Below, piece by piece: positions 9,474 to 17,862 of a stretch of DNA of 29,448 nt (the first letter of the stretch is position 1; each line of letters opens with the position of its first letter). The stretch is from positions 7,859 through 37,306 of IMG/VR virus record IMGVR_UViG_3300030106_006094; one strand, 5' to 3'. The notes below the pieces were generated by a model, which was given only the letters and a program-made list of their open reading frames with translations, was not told the DNA's origin and made no database searches. The DNA is from a virus. Made by a program: the position numbers and the translations under genes.

Positions 9474-10915
9474 CTGAGCCACTGCTTGGTTTCTTCGCCT
9501 AATACCTGCGAAGCCAGACTAACCTTGTTTTTTAACGCTTTAATGATCTTTTCATCGACAGTGTTTGGACTAACCAAATCGACATACAAGACGTGGTGTT
9601 CCTGACCGATTCGATGCGCACGGTCCTCGGACTGTAGTCGTATCTCAAGATCGTAGGAGTTATTGTAATAAATGACGTTGGTTGCTTCTGTCAGGGTTAG
9701 TCCATATCCGCCGGTCTTTGGGTTAGCTACCAGAAAACGTAACTCACTGTCCGGTTCTTGAAACAAACTGACAATTTCATCCCTGTCGTCCTGAGAGGTT
9801 TGCCCGTAGAACACGGCCGACGAGTCATGCCCGTAACGAGTAGCCAAGGCATCCGCAATACGGCGAATGTCCCAAACGTAAGATGCCCAGATAATTACTT
9901 TACCCATCATCTCGTCCACAACGTTAAGCATCTCGCTCATTCGGTTGCTATCGAGTGCCTGTATGTCTCCATCGTCGGTGCGCAGGTGACCACAACAAAT
10001 CTCCTGCAATCGCATAATCTGGGTCAAAACGCTTTGCGTAGTAGAAAGCTCGCCCGCATCTAACATAGCTAACGCATATTCTTTCATTTGTTTGTAAGCT
10101 TTTTGCTGCTCATTCGTTAACTCTACATTGCGTGTCATATAAACTTTTTTGGGCAAGTCCAGACATTCTTCTTTCAATACCCTGTGTGAAAAACGATCCA
10201 GCTTTTGGTTCAACTCCCCCAGGTTACGGTAGCCTGTAATTTGTTGGAAACTGCGAGCCCCAAACTTGCGCTGTTGCACAACAGCGTAGCGACCCTGAAA
10301 CGCATAATAAGATTCAAACCCCAACAAACTCGAACCAAGGAACTCACACTGTGCATACAGGTCCATTGGAGTTTTAGTTATGGGAGAGCCTGTCAGGATG
10401 CGCTTGTACTTGGAGACCTTGCCTAACTTGACGATGTTTTTTGTCCGCTGGGCGTTACGGTTCTTGATTGAAGTGCTTTCGTCTACCACTACAAAGTTAT
10501 CCGGGTTTATTTCAAGGAACCGTTGAGCCACCTTTGTACCTTTTTGTGTGGACAAAGCTTCGGTGTTCATCACCAGAATGCGCAACACAGAGTTGTCTGT
10601 GCCTCGTGCGACTTCGGTCAGACGTTTCTTAAACTTCTGCGTCTGGTTTGGTTGCCAAAGCAAAAGGTCTACCTTAACGTTGTCTGACAAATGTTGAGGG
10701 ATCTCTTTGTTGACCCAGTTGCTATACACCCCCTTGGGGGCAATAATTAGGGCCGTGTTGATTTCACCTTCGGTAAACAACGTACCCATCGTGTCGATTG
10801 CCACTTTGGTTTTGCCCGTTCCCATCTCCATAAATAGGGCGTAAGCGGGGGTTTGCCAAGAGTTGTCGTAAGCCAGTTGTTGGTGTTGGTAGGGATCTGT
10901 TTTAAATTCGTACAT
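9470..10915 (-). CDS. SNF2/RapA-type superfamily 2 helicase
   Basis: 481 residues. Walker A MGTGKT at 31-36, DEST (Walker B/motif II) at 145-148, TGSPIT (motif III) at 175-180, then C-terminal motifs GGYGLTL and the SNF2 hallmark QSEDRAHRIGQ near 430. It should be an ATP-dependent dsDNA translocase, likely remodelling DNA-protein complexes or recombination/replication intermediates. Start chosen at 10915: AAAGAGG lies five bases upstream, and the promoter -10 (10940-10945) would start RNA near 10933, downstream of the alternative ATG at 10936. It is the only replication-type gene on the minus strand in this part, facing the structural block tail to tail with overlapping stops. Confidence 0.93.
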   Translation of the reverse strand: MYEFKTDPYQHQQLAYDNSWQTPAYALFMEMGTGKTKVAIDTMGTLFTEGEINTALIIAPKGVYSNWVNKEIPQHLSDNVKVDLLLWQPNQTQKFKKRLTEVARGTDNSVLRILVMNTEALSTQKGTKVAQRFLEINPDNFVVVDESTSIKNRNAQRTKNIVKLGKVSKYKRILTGSPITKTPMDLYAQCEFLGSSLLGFESYYAFQGRYAVVQQRKFGARSFQQITGYRNLGELNQKLDRFSHRVLKEECLDLPKKVYMTRNVELTNEQQKAYKQMKEYALAMLDAGELSTTQSVLTQIMRLQEICCGHLRTDDGDIQALDSNRMSEMLNVVDEMMGKVIIWASYVWDIRRIADALATRYGHDSSAVFYGQTSQDDRDEIVSLFQEPDSELRFLVANPKTGGYGLTLTEATNVIYYNNSYDLEIRLQSEDRAHRIGQEHHVLYVDLVSPNTVDEKIIKALKNKVSLASQVLGEETKQWLS

Positions 10916-10929
10916 TTTTGCCTCTTTAC

Positions 10930-10957
10930 TTGACATGAGATTATATGGGAGTATTCT
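10930..10957 (+). promoter_or_regulatory. Promoter for replication operon
   Basis: TTGACA at 10930-10935, 16-base spacer, TATTCT at 10952-10957. Predicted RNA starts near 10964, just before a hairpin, and reads into the gene at 11014. Confidence 0.65.
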
Positions 10958-10968
10958 TGGATTGGGAA
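10940..10968 (-). promoter_or_regulatory. Promoter for SNF2 helicase
   Basis: On the minus strand a perfect TATAAT (10945-10940) is preceded, 17 bases upstream, by TTCCCA as -35. It overlaps the plus-strand promoter, so the two transcription starts should compete. Confidence 0.6.
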
Positions 10969-10984
10969 GTGTCGAAAGACACTT
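10967..10984 (+). promoter_or_regulatory. GAAA-tetraloop hairpin in operon leader
   Basis: AAGTGTC (10967-10973), GAAA loop, GACACTT (10978-10984): a perfect 7-bp stem capped by a GNRA tetraloop at the predicted 5' end of the replication mRNA. No U tract follows, so it is not a terminator; 5'-end protection or protein binding are possible roles. Confidence 0.6.
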
Positions 10985-11013
10985 AATTAAATAAACACGA
11001 TACGAGGTACACG

Positions 11014-11589
11014 ATGAGCGACCCATTGGATCATTTGATCGATGAGATGCAAGGCGACAGTAAAAGCGACTTGAATCTACCTGACGACTCTGGACTTTCA
11101 AGCGTGGCGAAGATTGCGGATCAGATCGTAGCCAAGCAAACGGAAGTCAAAACACTGGAAGAAGACTTGAAGAAAGCGAAAGCAAAATTGCTGAAGCTGA
11201 CTGACGAGGAACTTCCCAGTGCAATGCAAGAGTTAAACATTTCTGAATTTAAACTCGGAGATGGTTCCCAAGTAACACTGAAACCGACTTACGGCGCTCG
11301 CATCAGCGAGGAGAACCGTGAGGATGCGTTTGAATGGCTCCGAAAACGAAACGAAGCAGACATTATTAAAAACACGGTGACTGTGCGTTTTAATCGCGAG
11401 CAGGACAACGAAGCCAAAGCTTTGGTGGATGACTTGATCCTGAGAAAAATGACTCCTGAACAGAAATCCGAAATACATCCCGGAACCCTAAGATCATGGG
11501 CGAAGCAACGTATTGAAGATGGCAAAGAGCTAGACATGAATTTGTTTGGCGTGTGGGTCGGACAGCGAGCCGAAATAAAGAGGACTTAA
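11014..11589 (+). CDS. Coiled-coil phage protein, first gene of replication operon
   Basis: 191 residues, start supported by CGAGGT six bases upstream. Residues about 30-80 are a heptad-like helix (predicted coiled coil), followed by a mixed region with NTVTVRFNREQD and a C-terminal basic helix. I recognise it only as the kind of small conserved protein found next to SSB-like and primase genes in phages of this type. It leads the replication operon and ends three bases before the SSB-like gene. A DNA-binding or assembly-factor role is inferred from context, with no catalytic motif seen. Confidence 0.8.
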   Translation: MSDPLDHLIDEMQGDSKSDLNLPDDSGLSSVAKIADQIVAKQTEVKTLEEDLKKAKAKLLKLTDEELPSAMQELNISEFKLGDGSQVTLKPTYGARISEENREDAFEWLRKRNEADIIKNTVTVRFNREQDNEAKALVDDLILRKMTPEQKSEIHPGTLRSWAKQRIEDGKELDMNLFGVWVGQRAEIKRT

Positions 11590-11592
11590 TAT

Positions 11593-12375
11593 ATGGCGAC
11601 GAAAGAAATAGCAGACAACGAAGAAAAAGCAGTTGCGCTAGTGGATTCAGCGTTGTTCGAGCAGGATGCTGGTGCGGGTATGGCAATGGAACAGGATGAT
11701 TTGGCATTGCCGTTTCTGAAAGTACTGTCAGCATTGGACCCTTTAATCCAAGAGGGTGAAATCGATGCAAAACCTGGTGATCTATTCAACACTGTGACCA
11801 ACACAGTCTATGCGGGTAAAGAAGGGGTGCGTGTAATTCCGTGCCACTACGAGCGTCGGTTTTTGATGTGGGCACCACGAGGCTCTGGAAGCGGCGCACC
11901 TACCGGTATTTATGGCCCGGCAGACGAGCGACCTGAAACCAAGCGCGACGAAAACGACAACAAAGACTACGTTGTCGGTGGGGAAGGCGAGTACATTGAT
12001 GAGACACACCAACATTACGTGGTGATACTGGAGGAAGATGGTTCGTTTAACACGGCCCTGATTCCCATGAAATCCACGCAGTTGAAGAAGTCTCGGAAAT
12101 GGAACAGCATGATTGCATCACGGACGATGACAAATGCGAAGGGGGAAGCGTTTCAGCCCCCGAGGTTCAGCCACGTATACAAGCTGTCTACCAGTTCGGA
12201 AAAGAACGACAAGGGCAGTTGGCATGGTTGGAATATAGAACTGGACGGAGTGGTTGAGGACGCGAATGTCTATAGAGCGGCAAAACTTTTTCATGAATCC
12301 ATCAAAGGTGGAGAAGTGACAGTAAAGCACACTCAGGAAGACACTCAAGCAGAGCGGGGCGACGACCCCTTCTAA
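11593..12375 (+). CDS. Putative single-stranded DNA-binding protein
   Basis: 260 residues. The body is a mixed beta-rich sequence (VRVIPCHYERRF..., HQHYVVILEEDGSF..., HGWNIELDGVV) without enzyme motifs. The C-terminus is acidic and ends in ERGDDPF, resembling the protein-recruiting acidic tail of SSB proteins (E. coli SSB ends DDDIPF; T7 gp2.5 also has an acidic tail). Location directly before the primase supports a role coating ssDNA and recruiting replication enzymes. The fold is inferred, not demonstrated; a recombination mediator is the alternative. Confidence 0.7.
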   Translation: MATKEIADNEEKAVALVDSALFEQDAGAGMAMEQDDLALPFLKVLSALDPLIQEGEIDAKPGDLFNTVTNTVYAGKEGVRVIPCHYERRFLMWAPRGSGSGAPTGIYGPADERPETKRDENDNKDYVVGGEGEYIDETHQHYVVILEEDGSFNTALIPMKSTQLKKSRKWNSMIASRTMTNAKGEAFQPPRFSHVYKLSTSSEKNDKGSWHGWNIELDGVVEDANVYRAAKLFHESIKGGEVTVKHTQEDTQAERGDDPF

Positions 12376-12387
12376 CCGCAACGGGCA

Positions 12388-12440
12388 GAGTGGTGTCCAA
12401 AGGCCCGGCATTTCGTCCTTAGCCGCCGGGCCATCCACTC
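12388..12440 (+). promoter_or_regulatory. GC-rich extended hairpin before primase
   Basis: GGCCCGGC (12402-12409) pairs perfectly with GCCGGGCC (12425-12432); an outer helix GAGTGG (12388-12393) / CCACTC (12435-12440) extends it across an internal loop. It fills the 77-base gap between SSB-like and primase genes, ends 12 bases before the primase ATG and lacks a U tract. It could limit primase translation or act as an mRNA processing site. Confidence 0.6.
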
Positions 12441-12452
12441 CTTGGAATAATA

Positions 12453-13985
12453 ATGATAGAGAAATTTAGTACAATTTTCGATGGTTTACGTGCGGCATAC
12501 GGCACGTTTAAGATCGAAAACCGCAACGAAAAAGGGAAAGCTACCGGCAAAGCTATGATCGTTCGCGAACCACGTACCGAAGCGACGTGGGAGGGACATC
12601 TCAGCGGCAACGGCCAGTCTGTCGGCATAATCCCAATCAACGAAAACAACGAATCCCGGTGGGGCTGTATTGACATAGATCAATACAACTTTGACCACCA
12701 AGCACTAATCAAGAAAATTTTAGCGGCAAAGCTTCCATTGTTGGTTTGTCGTAGCAAATCCGGTGGGGCGCACGTCTTTTTATTTACGTCTGACTTTATC
12801 CCTGCGAAAGATATGCAGGACATCCTGACAAGGTTGTCCGTCAGTTTGGGTTATGCGGGCAGTGAAATCTTTCCAAAGCAGGTGGTGCTTAACCTTGAGC
12901 GGGGAGATGTCGGCAACTTTTTGAACATGCCTTATTACGACCACGAGAATGGACTGCGCTATGCGTTCAAAGATGATGGGACGGCAGCCGATCTGGAAGA
13001 GTTTTTTACCCTCTACGATGAAAAGGTGCAGACGCACGAGCAAGCACTGGCTCTTAATGCAGACGAGGATGCGGCGAGCCCTATTGTAGATGGCCCTCCG
13101 TGTCTTCAAATTCTGTGTCGAGAAGGCATAGGCGAGGGCGCAAGGAACAACGGTTTGTTTAACCTCGGGGTGTATCTGCGCAAGGCTTATCCAGAAACTT
13201 GGGACAGTGAGGTCCTTAATTACAACATGCAGTACATCAAGCCTCCGTTGCCTTTGGGCGAAGTCAATACGGTAGCCAAGCAGCTTGAAAGAAAAGACTA
13301 TGCGTACAAATGCAAGGACGCGCCCATTAACAGCTACTGCAACCCGGAGTTATGCCGAACTCGAAAGTACGGTATCGACGGGGCATCCGCGGCCGCAAAG
13401 ATAGCAAACCTGAGAAAGTACAATTCTGTTCCGCCCGTCTGGTTTCTGGACGTGGAGGGCAAGCCACTGGAGATGGATACGGACGATCTCTTGAATCAGG
13501 CAGCGTTTCAAAGAGCCTGTGTCGAGCAGTTGAACTTTTTGCCAAGGACCATGCAAAAGGCTGTCTGGGAGACTCGGATCAACACGCTTTTGATTGAGAT
13601 GTCAGAGACCGAGGGGTCGATAATCGAGGTCAGTCAGGACGTGAGCGTCAACGGTATTTTCCAAGACCATCTGGAAGAGTTCTGCACCGGGCATCAGGCA
13701 GCAGAGGAGAAAGAACAGATTTTATTGAAGCGTCCTTGGACTGATGAAGATCGACAGGAAACTTTTTTCAGGCTCAAGGATTTAGAGGCGCATTTGCTGA
13801 AAGCTAACTTCAAGCATTATAAGACACATCAGGTGGCGCAGCGACTGAGAGACATCAACGGCGAGGCCACGCAGATCAAGATTGCTACTAAGAACGTCAG
13901 GCTCTGGAAGATCCCGGCGTTCAAAGCAAACAAGGCTGTTGTAGAAGAACCCAAATTCGCACAAGACGAGGACATACCATTTTGA
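12453..13985 (+). CDS. Archaeo-eukaryotic-type (AEP) primase
   Basis: 510 residues. The catalytic core shows IDID (Asp74, Asp76; metal-binding motif I) and SGGAH (103-107; motif with catalytic His), followed by FLNMPYY near 155-162. A PriCT-like helical region (about 215-280, GARNNGLFNLGVYLRK) is followed by cysteines at 287, 296 and 301 which, with Cys217 or Cys222, could bind zinc or an Fe-S cluster. The C-terminal half is divergent, and the protein ends in DEDIPF, like an SSB tail. It should synthesise primers for the downstream PolA. Only a weak ribosome site (GGA) precedes the ATG, behind the 12388-12440 hairpin. Confidence 0.88.
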   Translation: MIEKFSTIFDGLRAAYGTFKIENRNEKGKATGKAMIVREPRTEATWEGHLSGNGQSVGIIPINENNESRWGCIDIDQYNFDHQALIKKILAAKLPLLVCRSKSGGAHVFLFTSDFIPAKDMQDILTRLSVSLGYAGSEIFPKQVVLNLERGDVGNFLNMPYYDHENGLRYAFKDDGTAADLEEFFTLYDEKVQTHEQALALNADEDAASPIVDGPPCLQILCREGIGEGARNNGLFNLGVYLRKAYPETWDSEVLNYNMQYIKPPLPLGEVNTVAKQLERKDYAYKCKDAPINSYCNPELCRTRKYGIDGASAAAKIANLRKYNSVPPVWFLDVEGKPLEMDTDDLLNQAAFQRACVEQLNFLPRTMQKAVWETRINTLLIEMSETEGSIIEVSQDVSVNGIFQDHLEEFCTGHQAAEEKEQILLKRPWTDEDRQETFFRLKDLEAHLLKANFKHYKTHQVAQRLRDINGEATQIKIATKNVRLWKIPAFKANKAVVEEPKFAQDEDIPF

Positions 13986-14197
13986 AACAGGCAGATGGAT
14001 TAGATGAGGCGTTGATTGGGACCGCGTACCGGATCGATCTTGGAGAGATTCTAGTTTACGATTACGACAAGTGCGTTGAGATTTTTATGGACATCAACGA
14101 CTGGACTGAAGAAGAGGCGATAGAGTGGGTAGACTATAATGTGGTGGGTGCTTACGTTGGCGAGGGTACACCGATCTTTGTGAAGTTGAGCAGGTAA
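13982..14197 (+). CDS. Small conserved phage protein of unknown function
   Basis: 71 residues starting with TTG that overlaps the primase stop (TTGA). The sequence ILVYDYDKCVEIFM ... WVDYNVVGAYVGEGTP matches a short family I recognise from many phage replication regions, usually of unknown role. Its TAA overlaps the ATG of the UvrD-like helicase, so translation runs primase, this protein, helicase without a gap. No catalytic motif. Confidence 0.82.
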   Translation: MKQADGLDEALIGTAYRIDLGEILVYDYDKCVEIFMDINDWTEEEAIEWVDYNVVGAYVGEGTPIFVKLSR

Positions 14198-15720
14198 TGC
14201 AGCGCATCTTTGGCCCTCCCGGAACAGGCAAAACAACCACTCTCCTTAACCTAGTAGACCGTGCGCTATCTGACGGCACACCCCCCGGAAAGATCGCATT
14301 CTTTGCGTTTACCAGAAAAGCGGCCTCAGAAGCCAAGGAGAGGGCCTGTGAGCGGTTTGGATTGGACCCCCGTAATGATTTGCCCTATTTCAGAACCATA
14401 CACTCTCTGGCGTTCTATTTGACCGGACTGAAGTCTGAGCAGTTAATGACGGCAGGGCATTACCGGGAGGTCGAGCAGAAAATTGGCATCAATCTGGTAA
14501 CTGGTGAAACGTCACAATACGAAGTTGAAGAGGACCTATCGAACAGCTTGCGTAAGGAGTCTGATCTTTTACGACTGATTACCTTGTCGCGTCTGAAGAA
14601 GACACTGCTCCGGACTGAGTACAATTTCAGCGAGCTACAGCACGAGTGGGTTGAAGTGGACTACGCGGCACGGAGCTTGGCCCAATACAAAAAAGCGCAT
14701 GGTTTGTATGACTACACCGACATGCTTGAACTGTTTGCCAAGTCCGCACATCACACCTGTCCTAAGTTTGAACTGGCAATGTTGGATGAGGCACAGGATT
14801 TGAGTCCTTTGCAATGGGACATAGCCCACGAGATCGAAAAGAAGTCTGAGCGGATGTATTGTGCCGGTGACGATGACCAAGCGATCTACAAGTGGTCCGG
14901 TGCCGACGTAGAGCATTTTATTAACCTGCCCGGCGGTAGTGAGGTATTAGAACAAAGCTACCGGGTGCCTAGAAAGGTACACGAGGTAGCCGAGCGCATT
15001 TGCGGACGCATCAAGCGGCGGTTCCCGAAGCGGTATCTGCCCAGACGCGAAGAGGGCAAGCTCGAACGCATTACAGACTTTGAAGAACTGGACTTGAACC
15101 ACGGCACTTGGTTGTTCTTGTCTCAGGCCCAGTATTTTTTGAACTCGATCAAAACTCATTGTAAATCCCAGGGTTACTTTTACGAGTCTCAGTCTGGGCA
15201 TAGTTTGCGATTAAAAATCAGAGAAGCGTTGGAGGGGTGGAAGCTCCTGCAGCAAGGCAAGATGATCACCTACGACAAGGCCAAGACGTTGTACAGCTAC
15301 ATGTCTGGCAACGGTGGTAGAATCCAGCGCGGATTTAAAAAGATTCTTGGGGAAGAAGACGACACGTTCACGTTTGATGAATTGAGGGACAACAACGGTT
15401 TGTTGGCGACTCTCGACATGTCGTGGCAACAGGCGTTAGATAAAGTGCCAGATGTTGATGTAGCTTACATCAACGCTCTGTTACGTCGAGGCGAAGACCT
15501 GACCGCGCCGCCACGCATCAAACTTTCGACAATACACGGGGCGAAGGGTGGCGAGGCGGAGAATGTGGTTTTGTACACTGATTTAACGGCAGCAGCCGAA
15601 CAGTCAATGGAAAAGGACCCGGATTCAATGCACCGCGTCTTCTATGTGGCCGTGACCCGGACGAAACAAAATTTGTTTGTTGTTGAGCCCGAAAACTTTT
15701 ACAGGAGTTATGCCTTATGA
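14197..15720 (+). CDS. UvrD/PcrA-like superfamily 1 helicase
   Basis: 507 residues. Walker A GPPGTGKT at 6-13, motif Ia FAFTRKAA (36-43), TIHS (67-70), motif II LDEAQD (196-201), motif III GDDDQAIY (224-231), motif IV LEQSYR (251-256), motif V TIHGAKGGEAENV near 445 and motif VI YVAVTRTK near 485. This is a complete SF1A 3'-5' ssDNA translocase/helicase, somewhat short for UvrD because the accessory subdomains are reduced. It likely unwinds DNA ahead of PolA or clears intermediates. Start overlaps the previous stop (TAATG) and the end overlaps the next gene (ATGA). Confidence 0.95.
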   Translation: MQRIFGPPGTGKTTTLLNLVDRALSDGTPPGKIAFFAFTRKAASEAKERACERFGLDPRNDLPYFRTIHSLAFYLTGLKSEQLMTAGHYREVEQKIGINLVTGETSQYEVEEDLSNSLRKESDLLRLITLSRLKKTLLRTEYNFSELQHEWVEVDYAARSLAQYKKAHGLYDYTDMLELFAKSAHHTCPKFELAMLDEAQDLSPLQWDIAHEIEKKSERMYCAGDDDQAIYKWSGADVEHFINLPGGSEVLEQSYRVPRKVHEVAERICGRIKRRFPKRYLPRREEGKLERITDFEELDLNHGTWLFLSQAQYFLNSIKTHCKSQGYFYESQSGHSLRLKIREALEGWKLLQQGKMITYDKAKTLYSYMSGNGGRIQRGFKKILGEEDDTFTFDELRDNNGLLATLDMSWQQALDKVPDVDVAYINALLRRGEDLTAPPRIKLSTIHGAKGGEAENVVLYTDLTAAAEQSMEKDPDSMHRVFYVAVTRTKQNLFVVEPENFYRSYAL

Positions 15721-15932
15721 AGTCGCTTGAAGAACAGGTTGCTGGAGAGCATTACAAAACCCAGAAGATTCAGCCTATTGAATACATTCTGGCAAACAAA
15801 TTGCCCTTCATTGAGGGCAACATAGTGAAATATATCACTCGATGGCGTGAGAAAGGGGGTATTGAAGACCTGAAGAAGGTTAAACACTACACCGAAATTC
15901 TCATGGAGTATGAAAATGGACAAAGAAACTAG
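15717..15932 (+). CDS. DUF3310 family protein
   Basis: 71 residues. The core QPIEYILANKLPF...GNIVKYITRWREKGGIEDLKK is the DUF3310 signature, a small helical domain common in phages beside nucleotide-metabolism and replication genes. Its biochemical role is not established. ATGA overlap with the helicase gene and a 17-base overlap with the polymerase gene place it firmly in the replication operon. Confidence 0.9.
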   Translation: MKSLEEQVAGEHYKTQKIQPIEYILANKLPFIEGNIVKYITRWREKGGIEDLKKVKHYTEILMEYENGQRN

Positions 15933-17826
15933 ATTGCAGTTCCCTTTATTTACACCGAAAACTGAATGGACTGCCCCGTTTGAGCTAAAAGACCTGACGG
16001 GTGCTAAAGAAATTGCGATTGACTTAGAAACAAGAGACCCTCATCTGAAAGAAAACGGCCCCGGCTGGCCGAAAAAAGACGGAGACGTTGTAGGAATCGC
16101 TGTTGCGACTGAAGGCTTTGAAGCTTACTACCCTATCGCCCATGCAGGAGGAGGAAACTTAGACAAAAACGTGGTGTTGAAGTGGCTTAATAAACAATTG
16201 TCTACAAATTGTCCAAAAATTATGCACAACGCGCCCTACGACTTGGGCTGGCTCAAAGCACTGGGCACCACGGTTAACGGTCCTATTATCGACACAATGA
16301 TCATGGCTGCACTCTTGGACGAGAACCGATTTTCTTATTCACTGAACGCCCTATCTTACGATTACTTGGGCGAGGCCAAGTCAGAGAAGCTACTGACCGA
16401 AGCGGCGGTGGACTTTGGGGTAGACCCCAAGGCCGAGCTATGGAAGTTGCCTAGCCAGTTTGTGGGTCCCTACGCCGAGCAAGATGCCCGGTTAGCCTTT
16501 GATTTATATAAGTTTTTTAGGGTTGAGATTAATAAAGAGAACTTGGAAACGGTCTTCGACCTAGAGACTCGATTGACTCCCTGCTTGATAGACATGACCT
16601 TTCGAGGCATTCGGGTGGACATGGAGAAATGCGAGCGCACTAAGCAAGAGTTATTAAAACGAGAGAAGATCCTGCTCAAACAGATCAAGGACATGGCCGG
16701 TCAGGACGTAGAAATATGGGCGGCAGCGTCCCTTGCCAAGGCATTTGACAAGCTCAAGATCAAGTACGCTAGGACAGGGACGGGACAGCCGTCTTTTACC
16801 AAGTCCTTTTTGTCCGAGCACCCGCATGAGTTTGCCAAACTTGTGGTACAGGCGCGTAACCTGAACAAGATACAGGGCACGTTTGTCACCTCGATTATGA
16901 AGTATGTGTCGAAAGAGGGCCGCATCCACGGACACATCAACCAGTTACGATCTGACGATGGCGGCACCGTCTCGGGCCGACTGTCGATGGCGAATCCTAA
17001 TTTGCAACAGATCCCGGCACGTGACCCAGAACTCGGTCCCTTGATCCGCAGTTTGTTTCTCCCGGAAGAAGACGAGCAATGGGCGGCTATCGATTTCAGT
17101 CAACAGGAGCCAAGGATTTTGACGCACTACGCCTCGGTGTTTGGTGAGTGGAAGGGTTCACCACTGGGCGGGGCCAAGGAATTTGTTGATGCCTACACCA
17201 ACGATCCAGAGACAGACTTTCACACAATGGTAGCCGAGATGGCTCAGATTCCACGCAAACAGGCCAAAACCATTAACCTGGGGATGATGTACGGCATGGG
17301 CGTTAAAAAGCTTTCTGAGCAACTGGATCTGGATATTGATGAGGCGAAGAGTCTGACCGAGCAATACCACTCCAGAGTGCCGTTTGTGAAGCAGCTTATG
17401 GCTGGCGTATCACGCAGCGTGGACAAGAAAGAGGATGGCGCAATCCGTTCACTGAAAGGACGCAAGTGCCGGTTTAATATGTACGAGCCGATAGGCTATG
17501 ACCTACAGAAAGCCATGCCTAAGAAGGAGGCAAAGGCGGCCTACGGGGACACCACGCCCCTGCGCCGTGCGTACACGTACAAGGCCCTTAATCGACTGAT
17601 ACAGGCTTCTGCAGCGGACATGACGAAACAAGCGATGGTGGACTTATATGAGGCGGGAGAACGACCTCTGCTTCAGGTCCACGATGAACTTGGTTGTAGT
17701 GTGCAGGACTTGGCCCACGCAAAACGGATCAAAGAGGTGATGGAGAACGCCATACCGCTCAGGGTTCCCAACAAATGTGACATTGACCTTGGACCTAGCT
17801 GGGGCGAGACAAAAGAGGTTAAATGA
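15916..17826 (+). CDS. polA: DNA polymerase I family (family A) with 3'-5' exonuclease
   Basis: 636 residues. Exonuclease: DLE (36-38), HNAPYD (104-109), YAEQD (186-190), so proofreading should be active. Polymerase: motif A AIDFSQQEPR with Asp393, motif B RKQAKTINLGMMYG with Arg447, Lys451, Leu455 and Tyr459, motif C QVHDE with Asp590. Leu455 aligns with E. coli Pol I Phe762 (T7 Tyr526). No 5'-nuclease domain is present, as in T7-like enzymes. ATG 15916 is preferred over 15910 because GGAG at 15905-15908 sits seven bases before it. Replicative polymerase of this phage. Confidence 0.97.
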   Translation: MDKETRLQFPLFTPKTEWTAPFELKDLTGAKEIAIDLETRDPHLKENGPGWPKKDGDVVGIAVATEGFEAYYPIAHAGGGNLDKNVVLKWLNKQLSTNCPKIMHNAPYDLGWLKALGTTVNGPIIDTMIMAALLDENRFSYSLNALSYDYLGEAKSEKLLTEAAVDFGVDPKAELWKLPSQFVGPYAEQDARLAFDLYKFFRVEINKENLETVFDLETRLTPCLIDMTFRGIRVDMEKCERTKQELLKREKILLKQIKDMAGQDVEIWAAASLAKAFDKLKIKYARTGTGQPSFTKSFLSEHPHEFAKLVVQARNLNKIQGTFVTSIMKYVSKEGRIHGHINQLRSDDGGTVSGRLSMANPNLQQIPARDPELGPLIRSLFLPEEDEQWAAIDFSQQEPRILTHYASVFGEWKGSPLGGAKEFVDAYTNDPETDFHTMVAEMAQIPRKQAKTINLGMMYGMGVKKLSEQLDLDIDEAKSLTEQYHSRVPFVKQLMAGVSRSVDKKEDGAIRSLKGRKCRFNMYEPIGYDLQKAMPKKEAKAAYGDTTPLRRAYTYKALNRLIQASAADMTKQAMVDLYEAGERPLLQVHDELGCSVQDLAHAKRIKEVMENAIPLRVPNKCDIDLGPSWGETKEVK

Positions 17827-17827
17827 C

Positions 17828-17856
17828 TTGCGATAATTCGCATAGGGTCTTATACT
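17828..17856 (+). promoter_or_regulatory. Promoter with TGCGA inverted repeat, upstream of regulator
   Basis: TTGCGA (17828-17833), 17-base spacer, TATACT (17851-17856). The -35 overlaps a perfect inverted repeat, TGCGA-TAAT-TCGCA (17829-17842). The predicted start is 17863, the A of the ATG, so the message would be leaderless. Confidence 0.72.
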
Positions 17857-17862
17857 TTACGC

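Noticed and set aside
10916-11101. Longer N-terminus for the SNF2 helicase, including an ATG at 10936
   Set aside because: The extra residues look non-coding, they would overlap the start of the plus-strand operon, and the promoter -10 puts the RNA start downstream of 10936. ATG 10915 has a good ribosome site.
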